Below are positions 33,944-41,827 of a DNA stretch of 64,000 nt, in pieces. The notes beneath the pieces were generated by a model. It made no database searches. It was not told the DNA's origin and worked only from the letters and a program-made list of their open reading frames with translations. This DNA is from Acinetobacter oleivorans DR1 (lineage in GTDB: Bacteria; Pseudomonadota; Gammaproteobacteria; Pseudomonadales; Moraxellaceae): assembly GCF_000196795.1 (NCBI RefSeq), contig NC_014259.1, positions 3,100,001-3,164,000 on the forward strand. The letters run 5' to 3'. The number at the start of each line of letters is the position of its first letter. The stretch's first letter is position 1. The translations under genes and the position numbers were made by a program.

Positions 33944-35938
33944 CTACGGCACAAGACGAGATGATTTTTCAGCAAATGCTTTATGCATTACGTCAACATC
34001 CGGGTGATCTTTGATTGGGTCATCAGGGTAATATCCGACATGCATTACTCCTTGCTGATACAGTGAATGAATTGTTACTGCCATTTCAGTTGAAGGTACC
34101 TTTTCATTTTTACGCCAGTCGGTGGCCTGTAATTCAAAAACAGTTTTCTTGAGGCCATTAGGATATTGTTTCACGCGATCAATCATGTCTTTATAGAACT
34201 GATCTGAATTATCGACCTGCTCCATATAAGGCATTGCCATAATAGCTGTAAAATCATAATGCTTTAATGACTCTTCAAGCGATTGTGAATACCAGTTTTC
34301 TGCATATGGTTTTAAAGCCACTTGCGCATATAAATTACGTGCAGTCACCAAGAACGGTTCATATTGTCTCACGTCATCAACGAGTTGCATTGCAAAATCA
34401 TCTAAATATTTTGTCTTATATGCAGTCCATTTCTGCAAGTCTTGATCGTTATCACGGATTTTTGCTAAATCTGTTGGTAAACCTTGTTTTGCATAAGCCT
34501 TTAAAGCATCAGGGCTTGCATCTTCATAATCAGATAAGGTGACGTCGTCATGGAATAAAAGTCCGTTAAACGGCGTTGATTTAGCTAAATCCTGATAAAT
34601 TTCACGAATAGTTTGGCGTGCATCTGCTGAGAACGGACTTAAACGGATATAACCCATATTAAGGTGTTCACCCGCTTTTTCCTGCTGAGTTACCACCAAG
34701 TCCTTAGAAACAGGATCAGTTTTTGGTAGTTCCCACGCCAATAACGGCATCCACGCATAAATACGGCTTACAGAAGTACGCGTTTGAATTTGCCATGCAA
34801 CACGGTTAAACAAGTCTGCACGCATTGGAATATGGCGGTTTGGGAAATAAACCATATCCGCAGAACCATTCGCATCTGGATCTGAAAATGCTTGTAAATA
34901 AATTGTATTTACACCCATGCCATTAATTCGATCTAACAAGTGACCTAAATTGCGCTCTTGTTGTTTCGGGTCTGGATCATAAATATAGTCCAGATCGACA
35001 TGCATGATTTTTTGCGGACGATTATTATCCGTTAAATTTAATTCACGGTTTTTAATTTCTTGAGCCAAATCATCAGTTGTCATTCCGCCTTCAACCAAAA
35101 TACGGCTCATATTTTGTAGAGATTGTTTTGCATGGTCTGCCCCATCATCAAGTGTAATGGTCACTGGCATACCCAATTTTTTTGCAATTTGGACAGTTTG
35201 CATATTATAGCGACCATATGGCCACACCATAACACGTGGCGAACGTAAGCCATGCGCTTTTAATAAATCATTATTCTTTTTCAGGTCGTCATAAATTCGT
35301 GCTTCATATTGTTTATCGTTCTCATATGTTTGTGTTTTAACATCATAAAAACGTGTGGTCGCAGCAGGTTCAGAGTTGCCTTGCGGGTTACCTGTAATAC
35401 CACGATGCAAATGATAGCTATGGTTCGCAATTTCTACAAAACCACTATCTTGCATCTCTTTAAGTTCATTCCAGCTTAAGATTTTATCACGTGGAATTTC
35501 TTCCCCTGAAAAATCTACTTTTTGGCCAGCTTTTGGCTCTAACCATGAACCCACTACAGCCAAAACAACCGGAATTTTTTTAGCTTTAAGAACTGGATAA
35601 GCATTTTGATAAAAAGACTGATAACCGTCATCTACAGTTAATAAAACTGGTTTTGTAGGCAGTTGGAATTTGCCCTGATGAGCACGGATCAACTGATCAA
35701 CCGTAATAAAATGGAACCCGTTTTTTTGTAGCCACTCGACATGCTGTGTAAATTGTTGAGTCGTCACTGCATATTGAGGAATTAACGCATTTTTAGTATC
35801 GGTAATTTCATGATAACCAATCACCGTGAGTGTTGAAGCGTCCAGTTTAGGTGGTTTGGCTAATGCCATGCCTGACAAACCTGCCAAGGCCAAGCCAAGT
35901 GATATGTTCAACAAAGGAGATGCAAAGCGGATAATCAT
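33944..35938 (-). CDS. pgaB: PgaB, PNAG N-deacetylase
   Basis: About 664 aa. A Sec signal (cleavage after MALA, about residue 27) is followed by a polysaccharide deacetylase domain with VDDG (D103, D104) and HSYHLH (H173, H178), then a C-terminal glycoside-hydrolase-like domain (about 310-620). It partly deacetylates PNAG so that it can be exported. Unlike E. coli PgaB, no lipobox Cys is seen after the signal, so it may be a soluble periplasmic protein here. I used ATG at 35938; a TTG at 35959 is in frame. There is no pgaA gene upstream. Confidence 0.93.
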   Translation of the reverse strand: MIIRFASPLLNISLGLALAGLSGMALAKPPKLDASTLTVIGYHEITDTKNALIPQYAVTTQQFTQHVEWLQKNGFHFITVDQLIRAHQGKFQLPTKPVLLTVDDGYQSFYQNAYPVLKAKKIPVVLAVVGSWLEPKAGQKVDFSGEEIPRDKILSWNELKEMQDSGFVEIANHSYHLHRGITGNPQGNSEPAATTRFYDVKTQTYENDKQYEARIYDDLKKNNDLLKAHGLRSPRVMVWPYGRYNMQTVQIAKKLGMPVTITLDDGADHAKQSLQNMSRILVEGGMTTDDLAQEIKNRELNLTDNNRPQKIMHVDLDYIYDPDPKQQERNLGHLLDRINGMGVNTIYLQAFSDPDANGSADMVYFPNRHIPMRADLFNRVAWQIQTRTSVSRIYAWMPLLAWELPKTDPVSKDLVVTQQEKAGEHLNMGYIRLSPFSADARQTIREIYQDLAKSTPFNGLLFHDDVTLSDYEDASPDALKAYAKQGLPTDLAKIRDNDQDLQKWTAYKTKYLDDFAMQLVDDVRQYEPFLVTARNLYAQVALKPYAENWYSQSLEESLKHYDFTAIMAMPYMEQVDNSDQFYKDMIDRVKQYPNGLKKTVFELQATDWRKNEKVPSTEMAVTIHSLYQQGVMHVGYYPDDPIKDHPDVDVMHKAFAEKSSRLVP

Positions 35939-36151
35939 GAAATAGCGTCTCAATAACAATATAGATTACTTATGTGAAATTTGATGTTAGGGCACAAACT
36001 TTTTGAAAGTTGGTCTTAATATCACACTGCTCACAAATGAACAGTTTTTCAGTCAGCATTTATAATCAAATAATCTGAAAATAATCTTAAATATTCAAAA
36101 AGCTAAAATATAAATTAATAATGTATTTATATTTAAAGCTCATATAAACAA

Positions 36152-36173
36152 GAAAGCCCCCTAAAGGGCTTTC
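36152..36173. terminator. Terminator-like hairpin after the FKBP gene
   Basis: GAAAGCCC / GGGCTTTC stem with a 6-nt loop, next to the stop codon of the FKBP gene. A T-run (AGTTTTT) is present on the plus side; the minus side is only moderately T-rich. Confidence 0.6.
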
Positions 36174-36182
36174 AGTTTTTCA

Positions 36183-36521
36183 CTAGTCACGAGTTTTGAC
36201 ATCAAATAATTCAATTTCAAAAATTAAATTAGAATTCGCTGGAATAATCTTACCCATTTTACGCTCGCCATAAGCTAAATGAGCAGGCACGATTAACTTA
36301 CGCTTTCCGCCAACTTTCATTCCCATAATGCCTTGGTCCCAGCCTTTAATTACACGACCTGTTCCAATCACGCATTCAAAATAGTTACCGCGGTCAATTG
36401 AAGAGTCGAATTTAGTACCGTCTTCTAACCAACCTGTATAGTGAGTTGTAATCAAAGCACCTTTAACTGCTTCTTTGCCTTCACCTACTTTTAAATCGAT
36501 AATTTCTAATTCATTTGACAT
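36183..36521 (-). CDS. FKBP-type peptidyl-prolyl cis-trans isomerase
   Basis: A 112-aa single FKBP domain without signal peptide, so cytoplasmic. GALITTHYTGWLEDGTKFDSS and GYxxRKLIVPAHLAYGERKMG-like segments are typical; the active-site aromatic and Asp residues are retained. It should speed proline isomerisation during folding. The gene occupies the place where pgaA would normally be, directly upstream of pgaB on the same strand. Confidence 0.92.
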   Translation of the reverse strand: MSNELEIIDLKVGEGKEAVKGALITTHYTGWLEDGTKFDSSIDRGNYFECVIGTGRVIKGWDQGIMGMKVGGKRKLIVPAHLAYGERKMGKIIPANSNLIFEIELFDVKTRD

Positions 36522-36608
36522 GGTTTAACCCTTAAACTGAATTTCTAAAATCGCAATTAGTACTTAGTGTACCAACTGAATCTGTAGAATTTGTTGCGCT
36601 TTTCTAAA

Positions 36609-37139
36609 TTACTGTAACTGTGTCCAAACAACATTTGCCTGACCCTTTTCACCTAAAAGTGTCCACTCGTTGTCCATCACATTTAATTGTAGTTGCATCG
36701 TACGTTCACAGAGCTGTTCAAGCTCGGCTGTACTTTGAGGGGCAATTTGCCACACCTGAACGTTACTTAAGGTTTTAATTTTACTGTTTCGCTTCCACCA
36801 GTCTTCGACTTGTGTACCATAAACAACAACCGCAACCGTTTTACAACGCGCACTGGCTTTTTTAACTTTATCTTCAGACGGCAAACCGACTTCAATCCAA
36901 GTTTCTAATTGACCAGTTAAATCTTTTTGCCATAACGCTGGCTCGTCAGTTTCAAAAAGGTCTTTAGTAAACTCAAGTTCATCACTTGCGAAACGGGCAA
37001 AAGCCATCAAACGAACCATTAAACGTTCTAAAGTTTCCGAAGGATGCAAGGCAAGCGTCAGTTGATAATCACCATAAATATGGTCATCCATATTGGCAAT
37101 ATTCAAGTCTGCCTTATAAATTGTTGCTTTAAGCGCCAT
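36609..37139 (-). CDS. yaeQ: YaeQ family protein
   Basis: A 176-aa protein beginning MALKATIYKADLNIANMDDHIYGDYQLTLALHPSETLERLMVR-like sequence typical of YaeQ, a family with a PD-(D/E)XK nuclease-like fold and unclear function. FTKDLFETDEPALW, LPSEDKVKKASAR and VVVYG are family-conserved stretches. It is upstream of the FKBP gene on the same strand with an 87-nt gap. The molecular role is not established. Confidence 0.88.
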   Translation of the reverse strand: MALKATIYKADLNIANMDDHIYGDYQLTLALHPSETLERLMVRLMAFARFASDELEFTKDLFETDEPALWQKDLTGQLETWIEVGLPSEDKVKKASARCKTVAVVVYGTQVEDWWKRNSKIKTLSNVQVWQIAPQSTAELEQLCERTMQLQLNVMDNEWTLLGEKGQANVVWTQLQ

Positions 37140-37327
37140 GATTAATATGTTCCAAAATTTGGCGCTAAGGATACTCGATTTTAGGTAAAAATTATAAAAA
37201 AACTAAGCAATCCACCGCATAGTAATTGGAAATTTGCATATTCTTCCAAAACGCTCTGCTTGCTTTAGAGTTGGCCGGCTTTTTGCTTGAAAGAGAAATA
37301 TTCTCCTCTTGCTAAAATTGATGACTT

Positions 37328-38590
37328 ATGTGGCAGAAGCTTAAACGTAGTTTATTTTTACAGGTTCTTTGTGCTCTCTTTTTAGGAGTTGCAGTTGGGG
37401 CTGGTTTTCATGATTTCTCCCTATCTTTAAAGCCATTGGGCGATGGTTTTATTTCTTTGATTAAAATGCTGATTGCACCCATTGTGTTTTGTGTCGTTGT
37501 ACTGGGAATCTATGGTGCAAATGACATCAAAAAAATGGGCAAAGTCGGTGCAAAAACCATTCTCTATTTTGAAGTGGTCACCAGTATTGCTTTAGTTTTA
37601 GGCATTATTGTGGCTTATGTATTTAAACCGGGCGTCGGTATGAACATCGATATTAGCCATTTAGATGCAAAAGATTTAAGCACCTATACCGAACGCGCCC
37701 ATGAAATGCACACAGGTTCGGAATTTCTACTCAATATTATTCCGAAAACATTCACTGCCGCTTTTGCAAACGGCGATATTTTACAAGTTTTACTCATCGC
37801 TATTTTATTTGGTGTATCACTACTTTTAATTCCTAAACATTTGGCAGAGCTCGTACGTCAGGCGCTTGAAGCTTTTTCAGAAGTCTTCTTTAAAATTATG
37901 GGTCTGATTATTCGTTTAGCGCCGATTGGTGTATTCGGTTCAGTGGCCTATACCACCGCCAAATTTGGTTTAGATTCACTTCTACAATTGGGCTATTTGG
38001 TTTTACTGTTTTATGCGACCTGCATTTTATTTGTTGTGGTTGTCTTAGGTTCAATTTTAAAACTTGCCGGTCTCAACATCTTCAAATTTGTGGCTTATTT
38101 TAAAGATGAGTTAGCGATTGTTTTGGGTACAGCATCTTCTGACTCTGTTTTACCCCAAATTATGAAAAAACTCAGAAATCTGGGAATTAAAGATTCAACG
38201 GTAGGTCTGGTCATTCCTACGGGTTACTCTTTTAACTTAGATGGGTTTTCAATTTACTTAACTTTAGGGGTGATCTTTATTGCACAAGCCTGCAATATTG
38301 ATTTATCCACTCACGACCTATTGGCTATTTTGCTGGTTTCACTCATCACTTCTAAAGGCGCCCACGGTATTCCCGGCTCGGCTTTAGTTATTCTTGCAGC
38401 AACACTGTCAGTTATTCCAAGCCTTCCTGCGATTGGCTTAGTACTTCTACTGTCCGTAGATTGGTTCATTGGCATTATTCGTGCCTGTACCAACTTAATC
38501 GGTAACTGTGTTGCTGCTGTAGTGATTGCACACTGGGAAAAAGATATTGACCATGCTCAAGCCAAAGCAGTGTTAGATACAAAACCTTAA
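37328..38590 (+). CDS. dctA: C4-dicarboxylate:cation symporter (DctA-like)
   Basis: A 420-aa DAACS-family membrane protein. The re-entrant loop motifs are GTASSDSVLPQIMKKL and the substrate/Na-binding VIPTGYSFNLDGFSIYL (about 296-312), closer to DctA than to glutamate carriers. It should import succinate, fumarate or malate with cations. A terminator follows. One oddity is Phe at the position of a small residue in the DGTSIYL consensus (here DGFSIYL), which might alter selectivity. Confidence 0.88.
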   Translation: MWQKLKRSLFLQVLCALFLGVAVGAGFHDFSLSLKPLGDGFISLIKMLIAPIVFCVVVLGIYGANDIKKMGKVGAKTILYFEVVTSIALVLGIIVAYVFKPGVGMNIDISHLDAKDLSTYTERAHEMHTGSEFLLNIIPKTFTAAFANGDILQVLLIAILFGVSLLLIPKHLAELVRQALEAFSEVFFKIMGLIIRLAPIGVFGSVAYTTAKFGLDSLLQLGYLVLLFYATCILFVVVVLGSILKLAGLNIFKFVAYFKDELAIVLGTASSDSVLPQIMKKLRNLGIKDSTVGLVIPTGYSFNLDGFSIYLTLGVIFIAQACNIDLSTHDLLAILLVSLITSKGAHGIPGSALVILAATLSVIPSLPAIGLVLLLSVDWFIGIIRACTNLIGNCVAAVVIAHWEKDIDHAQAKAVLDTKP

Positions 38591-38599
38591 ATCCATTAT

Positions 38600-38640
38600 G
38601 AGAACATTAAATCGTCTTTGGTTTAATGTTCTCTATTTTT
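38600..38640. terminator. Terminator between dctA and the CobW-type gene
   Basis: GAGAACATTAAA / TTTAATGTTCTC, a 12-bp perfect stem followed by TATTTTT. It just overlaps the stop codon of the convergent CobW-type gene. Confidence 0.82.
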
Positions 38641-39631
38641 CAAGCTGACAAGCAAGTAACGCCGTTTCAAAAGCCAACCAATCGTGATGATGTGCGCTAA
38701 TGATTTCAATACGGTTATCAATACCCTCTTCACCAGACTTATAATTAAACTGATCAGGATTAAAGTTAAAAACTTTCCAACCTTGATCTGTGTTAAAAAT
38801 TCCCTTAATTCGAAGCCAGTCTTGCTGCGCGCATAATAAATCTAGCAAATTATAAAAATCGAATTTCCAGCGTTTAGGTAATTTCCAACCTGCCACAATA
38901 TAGCCTTGTGCCGACTCGACATAATGATAAGGTAATTGCTGAATTTCCTTCTTAACCTCGGTTTCAGTCATTTGCTTTTGAAGTTTAAGTAAAGGCTGTA
39001 TAGATCGCTCAGTTAAACGAGCAGCTACATCAATTTTATTTAAAGCTAACTGACCATTTTCAGTTTTAATCCACTCTTGGTTATAAGGCTTGTATTCTTC
39101 TTTTAATAACTCAAGCGCCTGATCATCTTCAAAAGTCATCACATCAGTATGTGACACCACCACAATCTGGGCAGCTTTTAACTGATCTTCATAAAGGTTT
39201 TGTTTAACCCAATTTGTATCGTGCAAACGGCTACCATCAACAACAGTAATTAGTGCTCTCATGGCTAAACTACTTTGCCAATGCGGCTCGGTCAGTTGGT
39301 CAAATAACTGTGAAGGATGCCCAAGTCCTGTCGGTTCAATAAAGAGTCTATCTGGCTTTTGTTCACTCAATAAACGAGCTAAAGCAATATGCATAGGCAA
39401 TTGACTGCTACAACACAAGCAACCACCTAATAATTCTTTGACTGCATAGCCTTCATCTTGAGGTAAGAGTTGTTGGTCTACTCCAATTTGCCCAAACTCA
39501 TTCATTAATACAGCCCAGACTTCATCTTTAGGCTTTTGACTTAATAAATGCTGTAATAATGTGGTTTTCCCTGCCCCTAAAAAACCGGAAATAATATGGG
39601 TAGGAACAGTTTTTTGGGCAATAAATTTCAC
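38633..39631 (-). CDS. CobW/COG0523-type GTPase (metal chaperone-like)
   Basis: A 332-aa G3E GTPase. Walker A is SGFLGAGKTT (about 15-24), the metal-binding CxCC motif is GGCLCC (about 70-75), and Walker B-like IEPTGLGHP follows. The C-terminal CobW domain begins near 225. The start is a GTG at 39631. COG0523 proteins deliver Zn or other metals to client proteins; no clear Zur box is visible upstream, so the metal is open. It is not next to a cobalamin operon. Confidence 0.87.
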   Translation of the reverse strand: MKFIAQKTVPTHIISGFLGAGKTTLLQHLLSQKPKDEVWAVLMNEFGQIGVDQQLLPQDEGYAVKELLGGCLCCSSQLPMHIALARLLSEQKPDRLFIEPTGLGHPSQLFDQLTEPHWQSSLAMRALITVVDGSRLHDTNWVKQNLYEDQLKAAQIVVVSHTDVMTFEDDQALELLKEEYKPYNQEWIKTENGQLALNKIDVAARLTERSIQPLLKLQKQMTETEVKKEIQQLPYHYVESAQGYIVAGWKLPKRWKFDFYNLLDLLCAQQDWLRIKGIFNTDQGWKVFNFNPDQFNYKSGEEGIDNRIEIISAHHHDWLAFETALLACQLEK

Positions 39632-40130
39632 AAGCGACTCAAATCAACAAGGTTTCAAAACTAAGAAAGGTATATCACTGTTTAAATCCCATGAAAATGA
39701 TTTTTCACTTTGAAGATATACTTTTCAATTATCAGGCCAAAACACTTAATATGTGATATACATCTCACTCAAAATCTAAATTAACTTTTGATAATTAAAA
39801 TTCAAACGGAATATTCTATTTATGCGTATTCACAATTCATGCCAAAGTGTAAGTTTTACGTAACACAATTGATCTTTTTTCATTCGATAAGAAATATTTT
39901 TACACATTTTAAGGTGTAATTAAGCCCTTTAATTTTACAGATTCCGCACATAAACGGCCCGTATATTTCATATTGTTAAGATAGGCGTAATAGATTGTTA
40001 AGTTAATTGATGTAATCCAAACCTCGGCTTAGCATGTGTCCTAGCTTAGTCATTCAGCCATACAGGTTTCATGTAGGTACGAACGATTAGGTTTAATTTA
40101 TTTTTAAATGAAATTTAAGGATGCCATAAA
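39632..40130. other. Intergenic region, 499 bp, no gene seen
   Basis: AT-rich sequence between the divergent CobW-type gene and a small secreted protein gene. I see no ORF, strong hairpin or clear metal-regulator box. Two TTGTTAAG copies occur near 39975 and 39995. It presumably holds both promoters and a long leader for the small gene. Confidence 0.5.
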
Positions 40131-40331
40131 ATGAAATTAGCTAAAACTTTACTCGCTACTACACTTGCTTTAACTGCTGCTTCAACTTTCGCTGCTTCTA
40201 AGCACGACCAAGCACATAACACTGCTGGTGAAGAAAAAGTTGTTGTTTCAACTCAAGAACAAGCAAACACTGCAAATGCTGCATCTGATGCTGTAGGTTC
40301 TGCTTCTGAGGCTGCTCCTGCAACTCGTTAA
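40131..40331 (+). CDS. Small secreted protein, 66 aa
   Basis: A 66-aa protein with a Sec signal peptide (MKLAKTLLATTLALTAASTFA, cleavage after residue about 21). The remaining 45 residues are Ala-, Glu- and Gln-rich with no Cys, likely unstructured or a short helix. AAGGA lies upstream with good spacing, and codon use is strongly biased to common codons, suggesting high expression. A long leader and an excellent terminator frame it. No family is recognised; this type of small exported peptide is common in Acinetobacter. Confidence 0.8.
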   Translation: MKLAKTLLATTLALTAASTFAASKHDQAHNTAGEEKVVVSTQEQANTANAASDAVGSASEAAPATR

Positions 40332-40408
40332 TTCTCTCAGCACTCTCCTCCAAGCTCAGAGATAATTTTACTGAAATGAAATATGGACGCTGAATTTTAG
40401 TAAAGAAG

Positions 40409-40448
40409 AAAAAGGATCGAACCATGCTGCGGTTCGATCCTTTTTTTT
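40409..40448. terminator. Bidirectional Rho-independent terminator
   Basis: AAAAGGATCGAACC / GGTTCGATCCTTTT stem with a 7-nt loop and T-run, between the small secreted-protein gene and the convergent thioesterase. Confidence 0.9.
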
Positions 40449-40962
40449 AAGAAGATTTTTTATACATGCTACAAGATGGGTTATGGTTTTCTTGTAGACG
40501 TAAAACCTTACGGTGCTCAGCTGCTTCAAAGCGGCAACGCTTCCACTCTGTATCAAGTTTCAAATGAGGAACTTCACATGGCTTGCCCTGTTCATCAACA
40601 GCAACCATAGTGAAATAACAGCTATTGGTATGGCGTACTGTGCGCTTCTGAATATTTTGGGCTTCAACACGTATTCCGACTTCCATTGAAGTACGGCCTA
40701 CATGGTTAACACTTGCCAAGAAGGTTACCAGCTCACCCACATAAATAGGTTCTTTAAAATTTACCTTATCTACAGATAAAGTCACCACGTAGCCACCCGA
40801 ATAACGACTTGCACAAGCGTAAGCGACTTGGTCTAGTAATTTTAGAATCGTACCACCATGAACATTACCTGAAAAATTTGCCATATCAGGCGTCATCAAA
40901 ACTGACATCGTCAATTCAGACTGATCATCAGTTGCTGTGGTTATTTCATCTAATGTAGGCAT
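40447..40962 (-). CDS. Acyl-CoA thioesterase (hotdog fold, YciA/BFIT type)
   Basis: A 171-aa hotdog-fold protein that should hydrolyse acyl-CoA to free acid and CoA. The active-site helix carries NVHGGTILKLLDQVAYACA (about 33-51), including the Asp of this subfamily, and NFKEPIYVGELVTFLASVNHVGRTSMEV follows. It lies between two terminators and appears monocistronic. The chain-length preference is not evident. Confidence 0.9.
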   Translation of the reverse strand: MPTLDEITTATDDQSELTMSVLMTPDMANFSGNVHGGTILKLLDQVAYACASRYSGGYVVTLSVDKVNFKEPIYVGELVTFLASVNHVGRTSMEVGIRVEAQNIQKRTVRHTNSCYFTMVAVDEQGKPCEVPHLKLDTEWKRCRFEAAEHRKVLRLQENHNPSCSMYKKSS

Positions 40963-41145
40963 AGCTAAACTCTGTGTCTTAAAACAAGCTCAGTAAACAT
41001 TATGGTTGATAATTCACAAAAAAAACATGCTTAAATCCACAACATAGCATTGTATTTTTTAATATCTTTGATTGTTTTTTAAAATTTAAATTTTTAAGGC
41101 ATTATTTTTAAAGCTTTTTTTATTTATCTTAGTTTTTTTAGAAGA

Positions 41146-41182
41146 TGCTATGCCATTTTATTCCACGCTTAATGGCATAGCA
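41146..41182. terminator. Hairpin downstream of marC-like gene, possible terminator
   Basis: TGCTATGCCATT / AATGGCATAGCA, a 12-bp perfect stem lying 20 nt after the marC-like stop on the minus strand. The T-run after it on that strand is poor, so termination efficiency is uncertain. Confidence 0.45.
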
Positions 41183-41201
41183 CGATGTTATAAGTCGCTC
41201 G

Positions 41202-41816
41202 CTATACTTTAGTAATAACGCCAGTCACACCATTAATGATCATATCAATGGCGATCGTACCGATTAATAAAGCAGATAAACGACCGACAATATCAAAGTA
41301 GCGGTCAATATGCTTGGCATGTTTATAGCGTAAATGATCATGTGAAAATTTCATCAAAATCAAAATACTACAGGTTAAAAATAAGGTGAAGGCAATCACT
41401 AAGGCTGCCTCACCAATTGACATTTCAATACCTGTAACCACAGCAGCACTAATGGTGCCCGGACCAATCATAAATGGCATGGCAATGGTACCAGCCAGAT
41501 GCTCTGGTGCACCGCGCATTTCACCAATCGTATCGGCACCCTGAAAAACATAGCGATAGCCAATCACCAAAAAGATAAGGCCTCCAAATATCTGAAAGGC
41601 TTCAAAACGTACATTCAGATATTTACTAAAAATTGTTTCGCCGCCCCATGCAAATAGCATGAACACGACAAAAGCAATCAAACTTCCCTGAATCAGTGCT
41701 TTATTAAACACCTTGGCTTCTGAATGACGGATCAGGCCAATCATGTAGATGCTCATTAGAAATGGATTGAGCAACGAGAAAAATAAAGCAAAAGAATGTA
41801 GATAAGGAGAAGCCAT
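41202..41816 (-). CDS. MarC-family inner-membrane protein
   Basis: A 204-aa protein with six predicted helices, typical of the MarC/YhgN family. Conserved stretches include FSLLNPFLMSIYMIGL near the start and PFMIGPGTISAAVV (about 115-128). The family's function is unresolved; it was once wrongly tied to multiple antibiotic resistance. GAGGA precedes the start. It sits 11 nt after the long BCCT gene and may be cotranscribed with it. Confidence 0.88.
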   Translation of the reverse strand: MASPYLHSFALFFSLLNPFLMSIYMIGLIRHSEAKVFNKALIQGSLIAFVVFMLFAWGGETIFSKYLNVRFEAFQIFGGLIFLVIGYRYVFQGADTIGEMRGAPEHLAGTIAMPFMIGPGTISAAVVTGIEMSIGEAALVIAFTLFLTCSILILMKFSHDHLRYKHAKHIDRYFDIVGRLSALLIGTIAIDMIINGVTGVITKV

Positions 41817-41827
41817 GCATTTTCCTC

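Noticed and set aside
35939..36182. Remnant of pgaA upstream of pgaB
   Set aside because: The 244 bp are AT-rich, and no frame resembling TPR or beta-barrel sequence could be seen, so no pseudogene is called.
39632..40130. Zur box upstream of the CobW-type gene
   Set aside because: A GTGATATACATCTCAC stretch near 39755 has only partial symmetry and does not resemble the zinc-regulator sites that I know.
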